From Botryococcus braunii (taxonomy: Eukaryota; Chlorophyta; Trebouxiophyceae), in the NCBI GenBank assembly GCA_002005505.1, contig KV908410.1, positions 1 to 25,000 on the forward strand: DNA of 25,000 nucleotides, in the 5' to 3' direction. Shown one piece after another: positions 9,204 to 24,134 of the stretch. How positions within the stretch are numbered: the first letter of the stretch is position 1; each line of letters starts with the position of its first letter. The position numbers were made by a program, and so were the translations under genes. The notes under the pieces were generated by a model, which saw only the letters and a program-made list of their open reading frames with translations, did not search any database and was not told where the DNA came from.

Positions 9204-11668
9204 CAGGTGAGGGGGTGTCAATGGGAGATTTAGAGGTTGGAGAACCTGGCTGGAGGGAGGCAGGCTGGGCAGAAGCAGCAGGGCAGCATTCTGGGACTGG
9301 CAGTGAGCAGGGGCATGCGCCACAAGATACCAGATGCGCAGCAGGGCTTACCAGGGGCCTACCAAAGATAGATGTTGAATGGGAAGAAATGCAGCATGCT
9401 TCAAGAGCGTGGCAGGAGGAAGGCGTGACTGCAGGTGAAGGGCCTGAGCTAGGAACTCCACGCCTACTAGCGCAGGAGTGGGACAGGGCTTTAAAAGACG
9501 AAGAATTTGTGGCAGGGGTACCCAATAGTCGGCTAAAGGCCTGGGAGAGGTATTTCGTGTGGGCACAAGGGCAGGCGCCTTTGACTGCTGAATAGCAGAA
9601 AGTGCTGAACTGGCTAAGACATGGGGTCAAACTGGAATGGGTAGGGGTAGACTCCAAGACACAGTCGGAACATCCAAGGTATCAAGATAGGAAACAGCAA
9701 GTGGTAGAATTACTAAAGACCACGCTGCCAGGGCAAGGGCAAAGGGTCCGAGAGCTGCTGAAGGGAGACAGGCCTGGGGAGGTACAGTTTGCCAATAGAA
9801 AATCGGTTGAGCTGCATGCAGAGTTTGTCAGGACGTCTTTAGAAGACTTACTGTACACAGGGGCATTAATGGAAGTCACAGGCGACAAGGTACAGGTGTG
9901 CAGTGGGCTGGGGGTGGTGGCAAACAGAAAGGGCAAGTTGCGGCTTATTCTGGACGCTAGGTATGTTAACCTGTTTGATAAATATGTCAGTTTCACGTAT
10001 GAAAAGCTGACTGACGTGCCACAGTATGCCAGGCCAGGAGACTGGCTGTGTCTCACAGATTTTAAAGCAGGTTACCATCATTTTCGGGTGCATAAGGAGG
10101 ATCAGAAGTACCTGGGTTTGAGTTTTTAAGGAAAATTCTTTGTGTTTACTGTGTTACCATTTGGTTTGTCCTCTGCATGCAGAACCTACACAAGGTTCAT
10201 GCTACAGGTGTATGCTCCTCTCAGGGAGAGAGGCCTAAGGATGACCACGTTTGTGGATGATGCGATATTCCTGACTGCTAGTCGCATGCAGGGGTGGATG
10301 GGCATGAGGGCACTGCTGTTGCTGTTAACGTATCTGGGTTTTTGCTTGTCCAGGGGAAAGTGTGTGTCACAACCAGCCAAGAAAGGGCAGTATCTTGGCT
10401 TGATAGTGGACTTAGAGGAACAAGCGTTCCAGGTGCCCCAGGACAAAGCAGATTTCATTTTGGAGGAAATAGGCAAGGTTAGGACAGCTGGGGGTACCAA
10501 GAGGGACATGGCAAGGTTGGCAGGCATGTTAGTGAGTGTGGCCCCTGCGGTACGGCTAGCCCCCTTGTACATCAAGAGGATGTTTCAAGCCATGGGGGAG
10601 CTCCGAGAATGGGTAGAGAGCTTGACAGAGGAGTTAGCAGCGTTAACGGAAGAAGATTTGCTGTATTGGGTGGAGGCGTTAGAAAGGCAGAAGGGCAAGC
10701 CGTGGAGGCAGGAGGGACCAGTCTTCGTGTGATATGGGGATGCATCTGCTAGGGGTTATGGGGGATTCTCAGAAGAGCTGCTGCTGCAACCCATGCAGGA
10801 GAGTTTCACAGCAGAGGAACAGGAGCTCATGAGCAAGTGGACACTGTCTTCTTGTCAAAGGGAGGTGAAGAATATAGGTCTACTGGTCAGGACATGCATT
10901 AGAGCCAACACGGACAAGCTGCGGGGGGCGGTGCTGTTGGTATTCGGTGACAATCAGGGTGCAGTGTCTAATGTGAATAGCATGAATGGTAAGACTCACA
11001 CCCTCAAAGAGCTAAGGCTGATGTTTGAGGCTGCAGCTGAGGTAGGGGTGGAAGTGAGGGCCCAGTGGGTGCCAAGGGACACTCCTGAAATCCAGGTGGC
11101 TGACCTGCTGTCTAGGTGTGATGATGCAGGTGACTTTGCACTAGATAGGGGTATATACACGCAGATATGTAAGACGGGTCTGCCAGAAGGAGGCATATGG
11201 GGTTTTCCCACAGGGGATTGCTTTGCAGGAACAGTAGACAAGTTCCACCAGGTGAAAAGATATTTTCCAAGGTACCCTACTGCAGAGGGTATGGGGGCAA
11301 ACGCATTGGTCATGCCCTGGAGTCTACTAGACCCCACAGATGGCACACCTCTGCTGTGGGTATTCCCACCCAGAGAGTGCCTCAGGGAGGTAATAGCCAA
11401 AGTAGCACAAGAAAGAAAAAATTGCATACTGGTGGAATGCAATAGACCAGCCAAGTGGAAGACTTGGCTGCTCCATTTGCCAGTCAGGGCAGAAACGACA
11501 GTTCCCCCCAGGAAGCACATGTTTGTGTTAGGTTCTCGTTTCCCACCTCACATGCTGCAGGATGGAGACTATCAGTGTCACCTGACTTGCAGCTTGATAT
11601 TATTTGAGAAGCCCAGAAGGCCAGCCTCTGTCACATGGGCCAAGCGTAAAAGGGCAGGCACAGGCTGA
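9200..11668 (+). CDS. Reverse transcriptase-RNase H polyprotein with MT-like tail (pol), right copy
   Basis: One frame of 823 codons. Residues 1-130 are an acidic linker. RT follows: RLILDARYVN (~248), motif A Asp in TDFKAGYHHF (287), VLPFGLSSA, and VDD at 352-354 (10253-10261). RNase H follows: YGDASARGYGG (10733), the REVKNIG segment, GDNQGAV with Asp at 10949, and QWVPRDTPEIQVADLLSR. The tail (WVFPPRECLREVIAKV) sits where DIRS elements have a Dam-like methyltransferase, but the expected (D/N)PP(F/Y) motif reads FPPR. The frame is interrupted by TAG (9593-9595) and TAA (10127-10129), both shared with the left copy and both one C-to-T change from a Gln codon, and by TGA (10730-10732) in this copy only, where the left copy has Cys. 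It ends with TGA 5 bp from the convergent recombinase stop. Confidence 0.9.
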
Positions 11669-11673
11669 GCACG

Positions 11674-13263
11674 TCAGGTTAGGCGAACCTTTTTGTTAGG
11701 ACGTTTCCCCTTAGGCAGCTTAGGGGGCAAGTGACGGGTTGGGTCGATGTAGCGTTTGGTCACGTTGGGCGTTTTGATTTGAGCGAGGCGGCCCAAAGCC
11801 TCCAGAGTCTGACCTTGCTGGTCGTGATGCTGGAGGGAGCCTCGCCTGCTCCCATGCAAGGTGGCGTGGTAGGGTATGTTGGCAGCTGTAAAATGGAAGT
11901 CGATGTCTTCTTCGAAGGCAGCCACGCTGAGGCTGCGCTCTATGAAATGGTCCTTATTGGAGGACAATGGGCGGCAAAGAAACTGGGTGACGGGGTGACC
12001 CAGTGCGGCAGATTGGACCAGCAAGGCATGGAGACGCTGGATGGGGCAGAGGGGGCCATCTTTGCGAGTGATGATCATCACCTCAGGGTGCAGGTTGTGC
12101 TTGATTTCAAGGGCCTTGAATAAGACAACCCCGCCGAGAGGAATTTGCAAGGAGGGGTACAAGCAGGGGCCAGCAGGCGTCCCTGCACCAGCTGACAGAC
12201 TGTCAGCATGTAGGGGAAAGGGGCATAAAGAGAGAGAGAGGACAGGACCTGGCAGAGACCCAGGTGGGGACGGGAGGAGTGGCTGACACAGTGGGTGGGG
12301 ACATACCAGAGGCCAGCCACAGGTCATCCAAGCACCAGGAGACGGCAGTGGCCCCACGTGAGCAGGTCTCCCACAAAATTGTCATGGTGAAGGCATCTCG
12401 GTGCAGGCGGAGCAAGGGGACGCCGGTGGTGGTGTTTATGCGAGTATCCAAGCGTGCCATGACTTGCTGCAGGTCTGACAAGCACCAGGGATGAGCTGAC
12501 TGGGGATTGTAGCCCAAGTGGGCCAGCCAGCGGGTGTAGCCAGTGGCCCATTCTGCCACGTCTAAAGAACGCACAGGATTGCCTGCAACGTATAATTTGT
12601 ACATCACTTACACGTTTACAAGACGGTTACACGTTTAGTCAAATCCATGCACACAGTTTCCATCATGTAGCAAGGCTTGATGCAAGTATTTGTGACACTG
12701 ACAGCTTACCTTGACCACGGAGAGGGTCCCAGTTGCCATGGGTGGTGGCATAGCGGTCAAACTCAGTGGCCAGGAAAGACAACAGGCAGCGCATGCTAAC
12801 AGGCGCAGCAAGGTCCAAGCCTTGATGCTTATATCTACCGCAGGTGGTAGCCCACAATGTCATGTAGACTTTGATGTCTTGAGGAGTCCCTTGTAGGGCA
12901 TGGCGGCCAGTGTCACTCATGAACTCACAGAATTTATCGAAGGCACTGATCTTCTTCTGCATGGTCGCCCCCTTGACTGCTAGCAGCTGGATGGAGTTGG
13001 CCCGGGCGAGCCACTGGAAGTACTGGTCAGCAGCTGTAGCACTCAGGGGGGGGCCAGAGTGGCAAGGGATTTGGCGACCCAGGAGCAAGGTGTCAGCCAT
13101 GCCTAGGAGTCCTGGGGACCCTATGATGGCTGCCGAGGGTGATCCTGCATTCTGCAGGACAGCCAGCTAGTCAGCAGGCTGCCAGTTGGGGGAACTGGAA
13201 AGGTGGATGGTCTGGTGGAAAATTACTCACCAGCTTAGGGTTCCCAAGCCCTAATACCACCAT
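11674..13263 (-). CDS. Tyrosine recombinase (four exons, intact), right copy
   Basis: Spliced exons are 13263-13231, 13151-12710, 12582-12307 and 12182-11674, coding 419 aa. Introns are 79, 127 and 124 nt with GTGAGT, GTAAGC and GTATGT donors and CAG acceptors, and phases match throughout. The first exon codes MVVLGLGNPKL and lies inside repeat B1. The N-terminal helical domain (about residues 40-150, QYFQWLARANSIQLL, FDKFCEFMSDTGRHALQG) is the DNA-clasping region. The catalytic domain shows the Arg box (HRDAFTMTILWETCSRG), the His-x-x-Arg box (HGSRRG) and the nucleophile Tyr in TKRYIDPTR. This family integrates circular element DNA by strand exchange, which fits the absence of a DDE integrase. 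It is transcribed against gag-pol, as I recall for Kangaroo of Volvox. In-frame TAG at 13167-13169 falls in the first intron. Confidence 0.85.
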
Positions 13264-13333
13264 ATAAAGGTAAGTCAACCGGGAGTAAACCCAAATGGTG
13301 TAAGCGGATTGGCACGCAAAAGGTTCGTGGGAA
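13212..13333 (+). repeat. Repeat B1 (proximal copy)
   Basis: This 122-bp direct repeat matches 13601-13722 with only a few differences (offset 389). It begins CTGGTGGAAAATTACTCACC and ends GGTTCGTGGGAA. On the minus strand it carries the recombinase ATG (13263), its first 11 codons and a GTGAGT donor. On the plus strand it carries TATAAA (13264-13269). Confidence 0.9.
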
Positions 13334-13527
13334 ATTCCATTGCCACAGGAGGGCTAGTAAACCCCCAGAAGGATTGACTAAGGGCGAACAAGCACGTGAC
13401 TCCAGATCACGAATGGACAATCAAAGTTATTTCAGGTGAAACAACGGTGGAACAGGCTCGTTGATATAGAAAACCAAAGGAAAGAATTCAAACAAGCAAC
13501 TGAGGAAACCATTAGGTGGGTCCCTCC
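13334..13527. other. Segment between B1 and A2, no gene seen
   Basis: These 194 bp are not repeated elsewhere in the window and have no credible ORF. If B1-A2-B2 is a standard split direct repeat, B1 and A2 should be close together. This spacer is therefore either element sequence or host sequence separating two elements. Confidence 0.5.
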
Positions 13528-13572
13528 CTCTTGACTGATATACCCGGGGGACGGGTGGCTCTACGCACCTTC
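13528..13572 (+). repeat. Repeat A2
   Basis: This is a copy of the left element's 5' terminal repeat A1 (7014-6971) in the same orientation relative to the element. It sits 194 bp after B1 and 28 bp before B2. The similarity extends weakly a few bases further (TTGGT), then ends. Confidence 0.85.
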
Positions 13573-13600
13573 GTTGGTCCCGCCCGCCCACCCGGATGAT

Positions 13601-13722
13601 CTGGTGGAAAATTACTCACCAGCTTAGGGTTCTCAAGCCCTAATACCACCATATAAAGGTCAGTCAACCGGGAGTAAACCCAAATGGTGTAAGCGGATTG
13701 GCACGCAAAAGGTTCGTGGGAA
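13601..13722 (+). repeat. Repeat B2 (element 3' terminus)
   Basis: This is the distal copy of B1. It also keeps an ATG, 11 codons (MVVLGLENPKL) and a GTGAGT donor on the minus strand. The match to B1 ends at GGGAA, which I take as the 3' end of the right retroelement. Confidence 0.85.
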
Positions 13723-13760
13723 CAGTGCTTCGCTGGAGAGAGTGGAGACAGGCGCCTAGG

Positions 13761-13918
13761 CCGGTACAGAAATACAAGATCGTAGACACGTGTACACTGC
13801 ACTGCTGTACTAGTAAAGAATCTTCACTAGCCAGGCCGGCCGGTACAGAAATACAAGATCGTAGACACGTGTACACTGCACTGCTGTACTAGTAAAGAAT
13901 CTTCACCAGCCAGTGAAG
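13761..13918. repeat. 79-bp tandem duplication
   Basis: Two consecutive copies begin CCGGTACAGAAATACAAGAT (13761 and 13840) and end TCTTCAC(T/C)AGCCA, nearly identical. They lie 38 bp outside the retroelement 3' end. Confidence 0.92.
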
Positions 13919-14003
13919 AATAGATTACACTACACTACAGAGTACTGGCGTGTGCACTACTAACAGTGCATAGAAGTATTTATATGATGCATGATCCATG
14001 GAT

Positions 14004-14054
14004 GTGCACTGCGGTACAGTACAGTGTAGGTGCACTGCGGTACAGTACAGTGTA
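14004..14054. repeat. 26-bp tandem duplication
   Basis: GTGCACTGCGGTACAGTACA followed by GTGTA occurs at 14004 and again at 14030 with one spacer base. The same region holds other GTAC-containing palindromic words. Confidence 0.9.
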
Positions 14055-14553
14055 TCATGGCAGTGATCTACCAGTTTACAAGCTGGGCCCCGAGGTTCAG
14101 TGGAAAGACAGGGCCCTGATTTTGTATGCTGGCTGATTTGAACTATCGACGGCACAGCTAGAAGGCGACGGAGGGAGGGAGCAAGAGAGCGAGCTCGGCC
14201 GAGAGGTAGGGGGAGGTCACGAGGGGGGGTGGGGGGGGGGAGCTCAAGAGGAGAGAGGGGATCCTCCTTCTTTGAACATCCAGCTGACAAGGGAAATATA
14301 CTTGCGCTAAGGGAAAGTTTATGATTGCACCTTTTGCTGCATCTGCCGAGTGCTATATATACCATTAGTACTAGCTAATATGCTATCCAAACGTTAACGT
14401 ATAGCATCCCGAGCATGCTGCGCAAATTCGATATCGGAAAAACAGGTTTTGACGAGTGTAATCCTATGCCACGTGCACACACATGTCGCATGCATGTACA
14501 TGCCGGCACCAAGGCCATAACCAGTACCAGCGCTAGTGCCAGCACTGCGAAAC

Positions 14554-14720
14554 GTCGCAGTACGTCATGTCGACATGACGTTAAAGACATGTCTTTAACC
14601 GTCGGTGTTCAACCACTAGTGTAATCACATCGCAGTACGTCATGTTTCTAACCTTCGATGTCCTACCACTAGTGTAATTACATTGCAGTACGTCGCGTTT
14701 TTAACCGTCGATGTTCTACG
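14554..14720. repeat. Three diverged repeats with palindromes
   Basis: The motif GCAGTACGTC, followed by TTTAACCGTCGRTGTTC or a close variant and then ACCACTAGTGTAATNACAT, recurs from about 14557, 14632 and 14685. The first unit is longer because it contains two extra 18-20 bp palindromes. Confidence 0.75.
14562..14599. promoter_or_regulatory. Two abutting perfect 20-bp palindromes
   Basis: ACGTCATGTCGACATGACGT (14562-14581) and GTTAAAGACATGTCTTTAAC (14580-14599) are each perfectly self-complementary and share two bases. Function is unknown. Dimeric regulator binding or cruciform formation is possible, but nothing here proves it. Confidence 0.4.
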
Positions 14721-15195
14721 AGAACGAGCTGTAATTCGAGCTCAGTCAGGATCATCGAACGTTGCAATTGTTGCGCACGATGCTATCTATGAGACAAGGA
14801 TTTGTGAGCACATCGAGAATTGCATGCTACATGCATGGTGGGGCCCAGTCTATACATGAACTCAAATCTGACTTCATGTTTCATGCTGGTGGCCAGCTGG
14901 GCTATGAAGCCACACATTTGCTGACGCTATAATGTTTTGGACTGAATTTAAAATTAAATCTTTGCAATCTTTGAAACTAAATCTTTAAAGAGGACCCGGA
15001 TCTGTATGGATGCATGGGAGTGAGTGAGATTTGCAAAGTGTAAAGACGGTCGTCCCATGGGCATGGGATAGCCTGATTAGGACTTTAAGGAGCCAGAAGT
15101 TACGCATCGCGAATTGCACCAAAACATTTGGAAGGACTATGATAGAGGATCCAGCAAAGTACGGGCAACAGCACTACCAGTACGGGGCTGCAGCA

Positions 15196-15230
15196 AGTAT
15201 ACTACATGTAGTGTACATGTACTGTACAGT
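15196..15230. promoter_or_regulatory. Chain of four overlapping short palindromes
   Basis: AGTATACT (15196-15203), ACTACATGTAGT (15201-15212), GTACATGTAC (15213-15222) and ACTGTACAGT (15221-15230) are consecutive perfect palindromes. They lie about 90 bp downstream of the synthase stop codon. The role is unknown. Confidence 0.35.
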
Positions 15231-15318
15231 TGGAAATTTAAGTCGACTTCCACGAAGCCATATTTGCAGGGTTAAACAAGCACAAACGCGGCAAAGGAAT
15301 CCGCAAATAATGAAGCAG

Positions 15319-21691
<6,373 letters not shown>

Positions 21692-22578
21692 TGGAAAATG
21701 TCACACAAAATAAAGGCACGGATGAGCTCCATAACTCAGAACACAACCCAATGCTGTTCCGTCGCGAGATGAAGTGATGCTAGAGATCCGCACCAGCAAG
21801 ACACCTGCGGCAATTCCAGCTCCCAAAATGCAAACTTGGCACGTGATGTTACGATACATCTGATCTTATATCGCATGAAATGTTTCCTACGAGTTAAAAT
21901 CATGATTTCAGTTGTAACGGATTCCTCGTGATATACAGATCACGGCAGAACTGGAGAGCGGACATCAATTAGTCTCCCATTGTAACTCAATATTTGGTAG
22001 ACAACCTTTACCAAGGCGCGTCCCCGTGCAATAGGCGACACATTGCTACAACAGGTTGTTCCAATGCAATAGGACGTGCCGTGGGTCGTGATCTGACTAC
22101 ACTGAAATGTTATGTACGTTCTTAACGGCCTCCGTAGTCCCAAGCCCTGTGCCCGAGCCCTGTGTACCTGGAACTCCAGCGAGATCACATTTCAGTCCGA
22201 AATCTGCCACAATCGAGCCTCTCCCGAGTCGAAATAAAGAAAATTTGAGCTGAAAATCCACACAAATCCGACCGCGCGGGAGCACACTGTACCCTGTGGA
22301 ATATGGTCCACATAGGCCATCTCGATCGTACTTCGTTGTAGGCCGCCTTGGTTACCATTTAAGACCTGGATCGACCAAGAAAGGGCCTAAAATATAAAAA
22401 ATTATCGTACGGCTTGAGTGTTCCCTCATCGGGGAAACCCCTTGCGCCAATAAGCAGTTGCCTTCGACCGTGACAGACATCTTACTTCTTCATTTAAATC
22501 TGGGTAGCAACGCATTGGAGTTTTGCTTGTGGTCTAGTCTCGTGTCGAAGCCGTCATATCTCCGATCAGCACCTGAAA
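21692..22578. promoter_or_regulatory. Region between divergent genes, probable 5' regions
   Basis: About 890 bp separate the first recognised synthase exon (minus) from the start of the small gene (plus). It has mixed composition, no repeats and no protein-like ORF. It may hold both promoters and the missing first synthase exon. I could not identify a TATA box or start site with confidence. Confidence 0.4.
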
Positions 22579-23701
22579 ATGCCTAAGCGAGCTAGCAAAT
22601 TGGTCAAATCCGCTGTCGAACTCGGGTTGACATTGCCCAAGGTAGGACAGCGCAAAGTAAGGACCGGAGCTCCTAAAGAAGAGTGGCGTCCGCCACGTCT
22701 CGCGATACCGGTACGAAAGTAGTCTATGCTCGGCAAGTATCTTTCTTGCGGATTTGCAGACCCCTTTTTGTAAACCCAGGAAGGAACCAAGGGCGGGTAT
22801 TTCCCTGTACCTTTGGTGGATTCAGTCTTTTTTGGGGCTAATGGATTTCCTGGGTCATGGTCCAAGTCGCGCTGGCACGTAGCCCGTATCTCAGTGTCTA
22901 CGTGAGCTCTGCCCCTCTGTTTTGAATCGTTATGTTAAATAAAACATCCATTCTTCATTTTACCACTTTGATTAGCTTTCTTAGGGCACCATGAACAGTT
23001 GCATATCCGTTGTCGTCCCAGTGACTGCCCGGTTTTCATCTTATCGAATATCTCGTGGGGGTGAATTGAATCTCTCTCGTCTGAACATGGCTTTACTTTC
23101 GCAAGAGAGGCTGTGCAGTGCTGATTGTTTGGGCATGCTTCCTCTGCAAGACTCCCCCCCCCCCCCCCCCCCCCGGGACTTCGTGTTGAGCCGGCGCTCG
23201 ACGAGGCTACACCAGGAGTAGAGGGCTGACAGTCCAACCAAGTGGTTTGAGATGTACTTGCAGGTATGGGCTGGTGTCTGCCAGGATCCTGGAATCGTGC
23301 CGCCTGGCCCACCCAAGCAATGGCACCCGGACCAGCTCGGGCATCCCAAGAAAGTGAGCCCACGATCTGGGTTTCTCGTAATCAAACAGGGGTGTATTAA
23401 TACTGCAGGCGTGTCTACTCTGGCTCATCTGGCTTTGCTTGGGGATGGTGCTGTTCTTTTCCTAACATATTCTGGAAGCTTCTCGAGAACATGTGGCTGG
23501 CACCCGCATCTTTGTCACTTGTTTCTTTGGCAGGCATACCCTCCTGATATCACCATCGATGGGTTTACTGAGCTGTGGCATGGATGGGGGCAGCACCCGC
23601 TTGAGCTAGACGACCCGCACGAACATTCACCAATGTACATATATTTGCACCCAGACGATCGCAAGACTCGCAAAACTGCATGGGAGAAGTTGTTCTTCTG
23701 A
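22579..23701 (+). CDS. Small three-exon gene, unknown function
   Basis: Exons 22579-22641, 23264-23353 and 23534-23701 join in phase 0 to 106 aa ending in TGA. Borders are CCCAAG|GTAGGA, TTGCAG|GTATGG, AAGAAA|GTGAGC and TTGGCAG|GCATAC. The N-terminus (MPKRASKLVKSAVELGLTLP) is basic and amphipathic, which could suit mitochondrial targeting. The middle is Pro-rich (DPGIVPPGPPKQWHPDQLGH) and the C-terminus is charged and aromatic (YIYLHPDDRKTRKTAWEKLF). No membrane segment or known motif is recognised. Exon 3 is the best supported. Exon 1 depends on the phase match and a good donor. Size and composition resemble accessory subunits of organellar complexes, but that is only an impression. Confidence 0.5.
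23155..23174. repeat. Poly-C run
   Basis: An uninterrupted run of about 20 C lies within the first intron of the small gene. Similar shorter C or G runs occur across the window (4047, 4543, 8036, 8532, 19538, 24900). Confidence 0.95.
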
Positions 23702-24050
23702 GGTTGAATCTGCTTACATGGCTGGCTGATACATGCAGCCATTGCAGGTTTGGCTGGCTGACACCAGCAAACATCAAGCCGGAGTTTGCTCCATCATGTT
23801 TCTGACCATGACCCTGTCAGCTTCCTTGCCAGAAAGCTGGGGCCCCCGAGTGTGATTAATATCGCACGTGGGGCACGCCATAACCATAGGCATGCAAATG
23901 TTCATGTCATGTAACCTGCTGTGTCATCGCCGTGCCTCTTCCCTGCAATCTTGTAGAAAGCAATGGCTGCAGAATCACCTGAACTTTATGAAGTCTGAAG
24001 GCTGACCTTGCAATATCTTGTAATGGTGCATTCCAGCGCTTGGAGAGTGT

Positions 24051-24134
<84 letters not shown>

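Larger units (their letters stand above)
7012..12635. repeat. Right arm of a ~5.6-kb inverted repeat
   Basis: This is the reverse-complement partner of 1-5576. The arms are separated by 1.4 kb (5577-7011) that belongs only to the left retroelement copy. The right arm would extend further, but its partner lies off the window beyond base 1. Confidence 0.95.
7012..13722 (+). mobile_element. DIRS-order (PAT/Kangaroo-like) retroelement, right copy, 5'-truncated
   Basis: This copy starts abruptly at about 7012 inside a tandem-repeat unit that belongs to a gag intron, so terminal repeat A1 and gag exon 1 are missing. It then carries gag exons 2 and 3, the zinc-motif Gag ORF, RT-RNase H (9200-11668) and, on the minus strand, an intact spliced tyrosine recombinase (13263-11674). 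The 3' end is set by the distal B repeat at 13722, after which the sequence is no longer repeated. The missing 5' end coincides with the left copy's 5' terminus, which fits insertion of the left copy into this one. No target-site duplication is expected for tyrosine-recombinase integration. Confidence 0.85.
13919..15318. other. Intergenic region without a recognisable gene
   Basis: This is the gap between the retroelement end and the 3' end of the synthase gene. It contains a purine-rich stretch with a G run (about 14224-14241), repeats at 14554-14720, several perfect palindromes, and AT-rich sequence around 14930-14990. Open frames here are short and show no protein-like pattern or splice support. 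Confidence 0.6.

Noticed and set aside
9590..13170. Alternative genetic code with TAA/TAG as glutamine
   Set aside because: Two shared in-frame stops in pol suggested it. However, the host synthase ends at a TAA in the expected place, and the TAG at 13167-13169 in the recombinase is removed by a well-formed intron. Standard code is simpler.
14415..14624. Short plus-strand ORF over the palindromes
   Set aside because: No protein-like pattern. It covers repeats and palindromes whose spacing is not codon-based.
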